A DNA stretch of 64,000 nt from Ancylothrix sp036704045 (GTDB lineage Bacteria; Cyanobacteriota; Cyanobacteriia; Cyanobacteriales; Oscillatoriaceae): positions 1 to 64,000 of the forward strand of contig DATNQM010000030.1 of assembly GCA_036704045.1 (NCBI GenBank), given 5' to 3'. Below, piece by piece: positions 60,043-64,000 of the stretch. Below the pieces are notes generated by a model. It ran no database searches. It had not been told where the DNA came from and saw only the letters and a program-made list of their open reading frames with translations. A program made the translations under genes and the position numbers. The stretch's first letter is position 1, and every line of letters begins with the position of its first letter.

Positions 60043-60726
60043 ATGAGTGAAAAAAATCGTAAGCTTGTACTCGTAGGAGATAGTGCTTTTGCAGAAATTG
60101 CCTATGAATACTTTTCTGCCGATTCTAACTATGAAGTAATGGCTTTCAGCGTTGAACAAGCTTTCTTAAAAAAAGAAAATTTGTTTGGACTGCCAGTGGT
60201 TCCCTTTGAAACTTTGGAAGACTTTTTTAATCCTCTAGAGCATGATGTCTTTGTCGCTATTACTTACACGCAATTAAATCGCTTGAGAGCAAGGTTATGT
60301 GAGCAAGCCAAAGCTAAAGGTTACAAACTAGCCAGCTATATTAGTAGCCGAGCATTTGTTTGGCATAATGTAAAAATAGGAGAACACTGCTTTATTTTTG
60401 AAGATAATGTTGTGCAGCCTTTTGTACAATTAGGTAATAATGTTATTTTGTGGAGCGGCAATCATATCGGACACCATTCTATTATAAAAGATCACTGTTT
60501 TATTTCTTCTCATGTGGTGATTTCCGGTTTTGTAGAAGTTGGAAATCATTGCTTTTTAGGGGTAAATTCAACTGTTAGTAATAACTTAACAATTGCTAAA
60601 GATTGCTGGATTGGCCCTAGTGTATTAATTACAAAAGATACACAACCTGGTGAACTTTATCGTCTTGCACAAATCGAGCCAGCAAAGGTAAATACTTACC
60701 GTTTTTTTAAGGTAAAGGAGTCTTAA
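60043..60726 (+). CDS. NeuD/PglD-like sugar O- or N-acyltransferase, 227 aa
   Basis: The N-terminal part (KLVLVGDSAFAEIAYEYF) is the PglD/NeuD-type Rossmann-like domain. From about residue 100 there is a left-handed beta-helix of hexapeptide repeats: VKIGEHCFIFEDNVVQPFVQLGNNV, HIGHHSIIKDHCFISSHVVISG, VEVGNHCFLGVNSTVSN. The His in NHIGHH is a candidate catalytic base. It would acetylate an amino or hydroxy group of a nucleotide sugar. The gene stops immediately before the next ATG, so the two are translationally linked. Confidence 0.85.
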   Translation: MSEKNRKLVLVGDSAFAEIAYEYFSADSNYEVMAFSVEQAFLKKENLFGLPVVPFETLEDFFNPLEHDVFVAITYTQLNRLRARLCEQAKAKGYKLASYISSRAFVWHNVKIGEHCFIFEDNVVQPFVQLGNNVILWSGNHIGHHSIIKDHCFISSHVVISGFVEVGNHCFLGVNSTVSNNLTIAKDCWIGPSVLITKDTQPGELYRLAQIEPAKVNTYRFFKVKES

Positions 60727-61641
60727 ATGAAGTGGAAAAAGCTGGGATTAGTCTATGTGGCAAATGGTGAACAAAACTGGGCAATTTCCCATGCTTACAT
60801 CCCAACTTCTTTGATGTTAGATGAAGAAAAAATCAGGATTTATGCGGCATTTTTAGACCAAGAAAGAGTGGGAAGAATTGGTTTTATAGATGTTGATGCA
60901 AAAAATCCTCAGCGCATTCTAAAAGTTTCTAGTAAGCCGGTTGTAGATATTGGTGAACCCGGAACTTTTGATGATAATGGAGTCACCCCAATTTGCGTGG
61001 TTAAACATAACCATAAACTGTATATGTATTATGTGGGCTGGCAACTTGGCGTGAAGGTTCGTTACTTTTTATTTTTGGGTTTAGCTATCAGTGAAGATGG
61101 GGGAGAAAGCTTTATAAGATATTCTAAGGTGCCGGTTTTAGAACGTAGCAACAATGAGCTTTTTGTGCGGAGTGCAGCCCATGTTCATCGGCATGAAAAT
61201 TGTTGGAAAATGTGGTACATTGCCAGCGATAAATGGATTAATGTTTGTGAAAAACAAGTTCCTACTTATAATATTCGCTATTTGGAATCTCACGATGGCG
61301 TGACATGGGAAAAGCAGGGAAAAATATGTTTGGATATTTCTGGAAATGACGAATATGGTTTCGGCAGACCTTTTGTGATGATTGAGAAAAATTTATATAA
61401 AATGTGGTACTCTGTTCGTACTATCAGTCAAGGGTATCGGATTGGTTATGCTGAATCGTCTGATGGTATCCGTTGGATTCGCAAAGATGAGGAAGTGGGA
61501 ATTGATGTATCTCAAACTGGCTGGGATTCACAAATGATTTGTTTTGCTTGTGTACAAAAAACAAACTATGGAACTTATATGTTTTATAATGGCAATAATT
61601 ATGGAGAAACTGGCTTTGGAGTTGCAGTGTTAGAGGATTGA
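60727..61641 (+). CDS. GH43/invertase-like five-bladed propeller protein, 304 aa
   Basis: The protein has repeated blades with YAAFLDQERVGRIGF, LYMYYVGWQLG, CWKMWYIASDKW, NLYKMWYSVRT and YGTYMFYNGNNYG, and the phrases LAISEDGGESF and YLESHDGVTW. This pattern is that of the five-bladed propeller of GH43/GH32/GH130-like enzymes. There is no signal peptide, so it would act in the cytoplasm. Such genes are often found in surface-glycan operons. An enzymatic role is not proven; catalytic Asp/Glu cannot be assigned by eye. The ATG follows the preceding TAA directly, with AAGGAG upstream. Confidence 0.75.
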   Translation: MKWKKLGLVYVANGEQNWAISHAYIPTSLMLDEEKIRIYAAFLDQERVGRIGFIDVDAKNPQRILKVSSKPVVDIGEPGTFDDNGVTPICVVKHNHKLYMYYVGWQLGVKVRYFLFLGLAISEDGGESFIRYSKVPVLERSNNELFVRSAAHVHRHENCWKMWYIASDKWINVCEKQVPTYNIRYLESHDGVTWEKQGKICLDISGNDEYGFGRPFVMIEKNLYKMWYSVRTISQGYRIGYAESSDGIRWIRKDEEVGIDVSQTGWDSQMICFACVQKTNYGTYMFYNGNNYGETGFGVAVLED

Positions 61642-61647
61642 AATAGT

Positions 61648-62649
61648 ATGATACAAGCATCAGCAAAACAGCCAGAACAGGTGAATAATTGCTTTAAAAT
61701 TTTTCCTTATGATCAAGAATATTCTGAATTATGGGATAAATTTGTTTCAGAAGTTCCGATGGCAACATTTCTTCACACTCGTCGCTATCTTTCTTATCAT
61801 GCTGACAAATTTAAGGATATTTCTTTAATAATTACAGATGATAAAAATCAATGGATAGGCTTGTTTTTAGCAGCCGTTGATCCTGATCATAGTTATCGAG
61901 TGATTAGTCATCCTGGTATTACCTATGGAGGGGTGCTACACAAGGGTAATTTGTTCGGTGAAAAAATGCTTCAAGCCTTGCAATCTGTGCGAAATTATTA
62001 TGCGGCAACAGGATTTGAAGTATTAATATACAAAGCAATTCCTTATATTTATCATCAAAAACCGTCTGCCGATGATTTGCACGCACTTTTTCGGTTGGGC
62101 GCAACTCGTTATCGTTGCGATCTTTCTTGTGCTATTGATTTACAAAATTCATATCAAATAAGTCAGCGACGCAGCCGGTGCTTAAAAAAAGCACAAAAAC
62201 AAAACGTGCAAGTAAAAGAAGGAGCTACTTTTGCACAAAATTTATGGCCTGTGATTGAAGAAAATCTTAATCAAAAATACGGAGTAAAGCCAGTTCATAC
62301 TTTATATGAAATTCTTCATTTATATTCTTTATTTCCAGATAATATTCAGTTTGTAGTGGGGGTATTTGAAGCACAAATAGTAGCGGGGGTTGTGCTATTT
62401 AACAGTCTACAGGTTATGCACGCCCAATATATTGCTGCAAGTCCAGCCGGTTATAACGTCTCTGCTTTGGATGCTATATTTGACTACTGCTTAAAAAAAG
62501 CTAACCTTCAAAATAAACGTTATTTCAATTTTGGAGTCAGCACAGAAGATCAGGGTTACTATCTTAATGTTAGTCTCTATCAATTTAAGGCGGAATTTGG
62601 GGGCGGTGGAGTTTTACATGAATTTTATGAATTGAAGTTGAAAGGGTAA
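61648..62649 (+). CDS. FemAB/GNAT-like acyltransferase, 333 aa
   Basis: A protein with the double-GNAT outline of FemAB-like enzymes. The first half includes PMATFLHTRRYLSYHADKFKDIS and HPGITYGGVLHKG, and the second includes FVVGVFEAQIVAGVVLFNSLQVMHAQYIAAS and ALDAIFDYCLKKA...YFNFGVSTEDQG. These are the usual landmarks of GNAT proteins found in polysaccharide clusters. It may attach an amino acid or acyl group to an amino sugar. It lies 6 bases after the propeller gene and 8 bases before the ketoisomerase gene. Confidence 0.78.
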   Translation: MIQASAKQPEQVNNCFKIFPYDQEYSELWDKFVSEVPMATFLHTRRYLSYHADKFKDISLIITDDKNQWIGLFLAAVDPDHSYRVISHPGITYGGVLHKGNLFGEKMLQALQSVRNYYAATGFEVLIYKAIPYIYHQKPSADDLHALFRLGATRYRCDLSCAIDLQNSYQISQRRSRCLKKAQKQNVQVKEGATFAQNLWPVIEENLNQKYGVKPVHTLYEILHLYSLFPDNIQFVVGVFEAQIVAGVVLFNSLQVMHAQYIAASPAGYNVSALDAIFDYCLKKANLQNKRYFNFGVSTEDQGYYLNVSLYQFKAEFGGGGVLHEFYELKLKG

Positions 62650-62657
62650 AAACTGTG

Positions 62658-63089
62658 ATGAATTTAGAAAATTGTAAGCTAATTGAGCTTCCTAAAATTG
62701 CTGATCGGCGAGGAAATTTAACCTTTATCGAAAGTCATCGGCATATTGGTTTTGATATCCAGCGCGTTTATTACCTTTATGATGTACCCGGTGGGGCAGA
62801 ACGAGCAGGTCACGCTCATAAAGAGTTGCACCAGTTGTTTATTGCTATGTCGGGAAGTTTTGATGTAATTTTAGATGATGGATATGCCAAGAAAAAATAT
62901 CATTTGAATCGCTCTTACTATGGGTTATATGTTTGTCCCATGATTTGGCGAGAAATCGATAACTTTTCTTCCGGTTCAGTTTGTATGGTTTTGGCTTCTG
63001 CTTATTATGATGAAGCCGATTATTACCGTGATTATAATGAGTTCATTAAGGCGGTAAAAAGGAAAGACAATGAAAATACCATTTCTTAA
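62658..63089 (+). CDS. fdtA: FdtA/WxcM-type sugar 3,4-ketoisomerase, 143 aa
   Basis: A cupin enzyme that converts dTDP-4-keto-6-deoxyglucose to the 3-keto isomer, used for 3-amino-3,6-dideoxy sugars such as Fucp3NAc or Quip3NAc. The start (IELPKIADRRGNLTFIE) and RVYYLYDVPGGAERAGHAHKELHQ with the active-site His pair are family signatures. The Tyr in SYYGLYV and the IWREIDNFSSGSVCMVLAS end also fit. Starts GTG 62655 and ATG 62658 are adjacent; I took the ATG. It overlaps the next gene by 20 bases, which fits the usual ketoisomerase-aminotransferase pairing. The exact isomer formed (galacto or gluco) cannot be told. Confidence 0.9.
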   Translation: MNLENCKLIELPKIADRRGNLTFIESHRHIGFDIQRVYYLYDVPGGAERAGHAHKELHQLFIAMSGSFDVILDDGYAKKKYHLNRSYYGLYVCPMIWREIDNFSSGSVCMVLASAYYDEADYYRDYNEFIKAVKRKDNENTIS

Positions 63090-64000
63090 TTTAAAAGATA
63101 CTTATATTGAGTTACAAGAAGAACTTGATGCAGCTTATCACCGAGTTATGGCGGCTGGCTGGTATATTTTAGGACAAGAAGTAGAAGCTTTTGAAACTCA
63201 ATTTGCGGCTTATTGTGAAACAAAATACTGTGTCGGGGTGGGCAATGGTTTAGATGCGCTGCATTTAATTTTGCGGGCGATGAATATAGGGAAAGGGGAT
63301 GAGGTAATTGTACCGGCCAATACTTATATTGCAACGTGGCTGGCAGTTTCTTATGCCGGGGCTAAGCCGGTGCCGGTGGAACCTGATGATAAGACTTTTA
63401 ATATCGATCCTAACCAAATTGAAGCCGCAATTACCCCTCAAACAAAAGCAATAATAGCAGTGCATTTATATGGACAGCCGGCAGATATGGATGCGATTAA
63501 TATTATTGCTAAAAAATACAGTTTAAAAGTAATAGAAGATGCAGCACAAGCACACGGCGCTCGCTACAAAAACCGCAGAGTTGGTAGTTTAGGATATGCG
63601 GCGGGTTTTAGTTTTTATCCCGGGAAAAATCTAGGGGCAATGGGTGATGGCGGGGCAATAACAACCAATGACTTAGAATTAGCAGATAAAATCCGAGCCA
63701 TAGCAAATTATGGTTCAAGAATCAAGTATCATAATGAATTTAAAGGATTTAATTCTAGACTAGATGAATTACAAGGAGCTTTTTTGCAGGTAAAATTAGC
63801 AAAGTTAGATGAATGGAACCAGCGCCGACAACAAATAGCAAACTTTTATCTAGAAAAGCTTTCTGAAATAGTCGATTTAACCCTACCTTATGTGCCAGAA
63901 TGGGCGGTGCCGGTGTGGCATTTATTTGTGGTGCGTCACTCCCAGCGGGATGCGTTACAGCAATATTTAACAGAAGCAGGAATTGGTACTTTAATTCATT
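63070..64000 (+). CDS. FdtB-type DegT/DnrJ sugar aminotransferase (partial, cut by window end)
   Basis: A PLP aminotransferase of the DegT/DnrJ/EryC1/StrS family; about 310 residues are visible. KIPFLNLKDTY opens the protein; VGVGNGLDALHL, DEVIVPANTYIAT, VIEDAAQAHGARYK (Asp for the PLP ring nitrogen) and SFYPGKNLGAMGDGGA (PLP lysine) follow. NSRLDELQGAFLQVKL is the late family segment. It starts within the end of fdtA (20-base overlap), which indicates coupled translation. It probably adds the 3-amino group to the FdtA product. The stop codon lies beyond 64000. Confidence 0.93.
   Translation, partial: MKIPFLNLKDTYIELQEELDAAYHRVMAAGWYILGQEVEAFETQFAAYCETKYCVGVGNGLDALHLILRAMNIGKGDEVIVPANTYIATWLAVSYAGAKPVPVEPDDKTFNIDPNQIEAAITPQTKAIIAVHLYGQPADMDAINIIAKKYSLKVIEDAAQAHGARYKNRRVGSLGYAAGFSFYPGKNLGAMGDGGAITTNDLELADKIRAIANYGSRIKYHNEFKGFNSRLDELQGAFLQVKLAKLDEWNQRRQQIANFYLEKLSEIVDLTLPYVPEWAVPVWHLFVVRHSQRDALQQYLTEAGIGTLIH

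Overview
The window comes from a cyanobacterium, most likely a filamentous oscillatorialean-type one. The evidence is psbX, ycf66, an Hlip, homogentisate phytyltransferase, cytochrome c6, an FtsH2-type protease, a glutamyl-tRNA synthetase with a CAAD membrane tail, nrtABCD, and very long secreted haemagglutinin-type proteins. Nothing indicates a plasmid or phage: no integrase, transposase or CRISPR array was seen. Gene order is mostly single genes and short operons with AT-rich spacers. The hexamer family RCCGGY (mainly GCCGGT/ACCGGC) is very frequent, while the usual cyanobacterial HIP1 octamer GCGATCGC was not seen.

1-6.5 kb: the tail of a repeat protein, cytochrome c6, an aldo/keto reductase, homogentisate phytyltransferase, a three-gene set (membrane-anchored unknown, DUF421/YetF protein, glutaredoxin-like protein) and murE. 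6.7-10 kb: two convergent sensor-kinase-like genes with opposite defects. One lacks the phosphoacceptor His but has a good ATPase; the other has the His but a degenerate ATPase. 10-19.8 kb: tldD, a small conserved protein, tRNA-Leu(GAG), accC, a YggT-family gene, psbX (39 aa), ycf66, two related PD40/TolB-like lipoproteins, an HtrA-type protease with PPC-like domains in place of PDZ, and a lone ureF.

19.8-38 kb is the most unusual part. A 2089-aa secreted protein (TPS/FHA domain, beta-helix, TPR, CHAT protease) is on the minus strand, followed by hlip and sdhB. On the plus strand is a tight run: DUF928 protein, a second FHA/beta-helix/CHAT protein (1641 aa), a CHASE2 histidine kinase, and a receiver-histidine kinase. 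The run looks like a cell-surface caspase-like protease with its own signalling module. No TpsB transporter is present in the window.

38-49.6 kb: a GT-B glycosyltransferase-like gene, an L-cysteine/cystine lyase-type PLP enzyme, a TM0106-type RecB/RNase H-like nuclease, a secreted unknown, tRNA-Asp with a good promoter, gltX fused to a CAAD domain (with an intact Shine-Dalgarno and ATG at the fusion joint), a small PPC-like exported protein, a ParM/ParR-like actin pair, a YegS-type lipid kinase and a PsiE-family protein. 49.6-55 kb: nrtABCD on the minus strand. 55-56 kb: a 1.1-kb gene-poor spacer. 56-59.2 kb: ftsH, a foldback repeat and an exported M28 peptidase. 59.3-64 kb: a surface-polysaccharide operon with methyltransferase, NeuD-like acyltransferase, GH43-like propeller protein, FemAB/GNAT-like protein, FdtA-type ketoisomerase and an FdtB-type aminotransferase cut by the window end.
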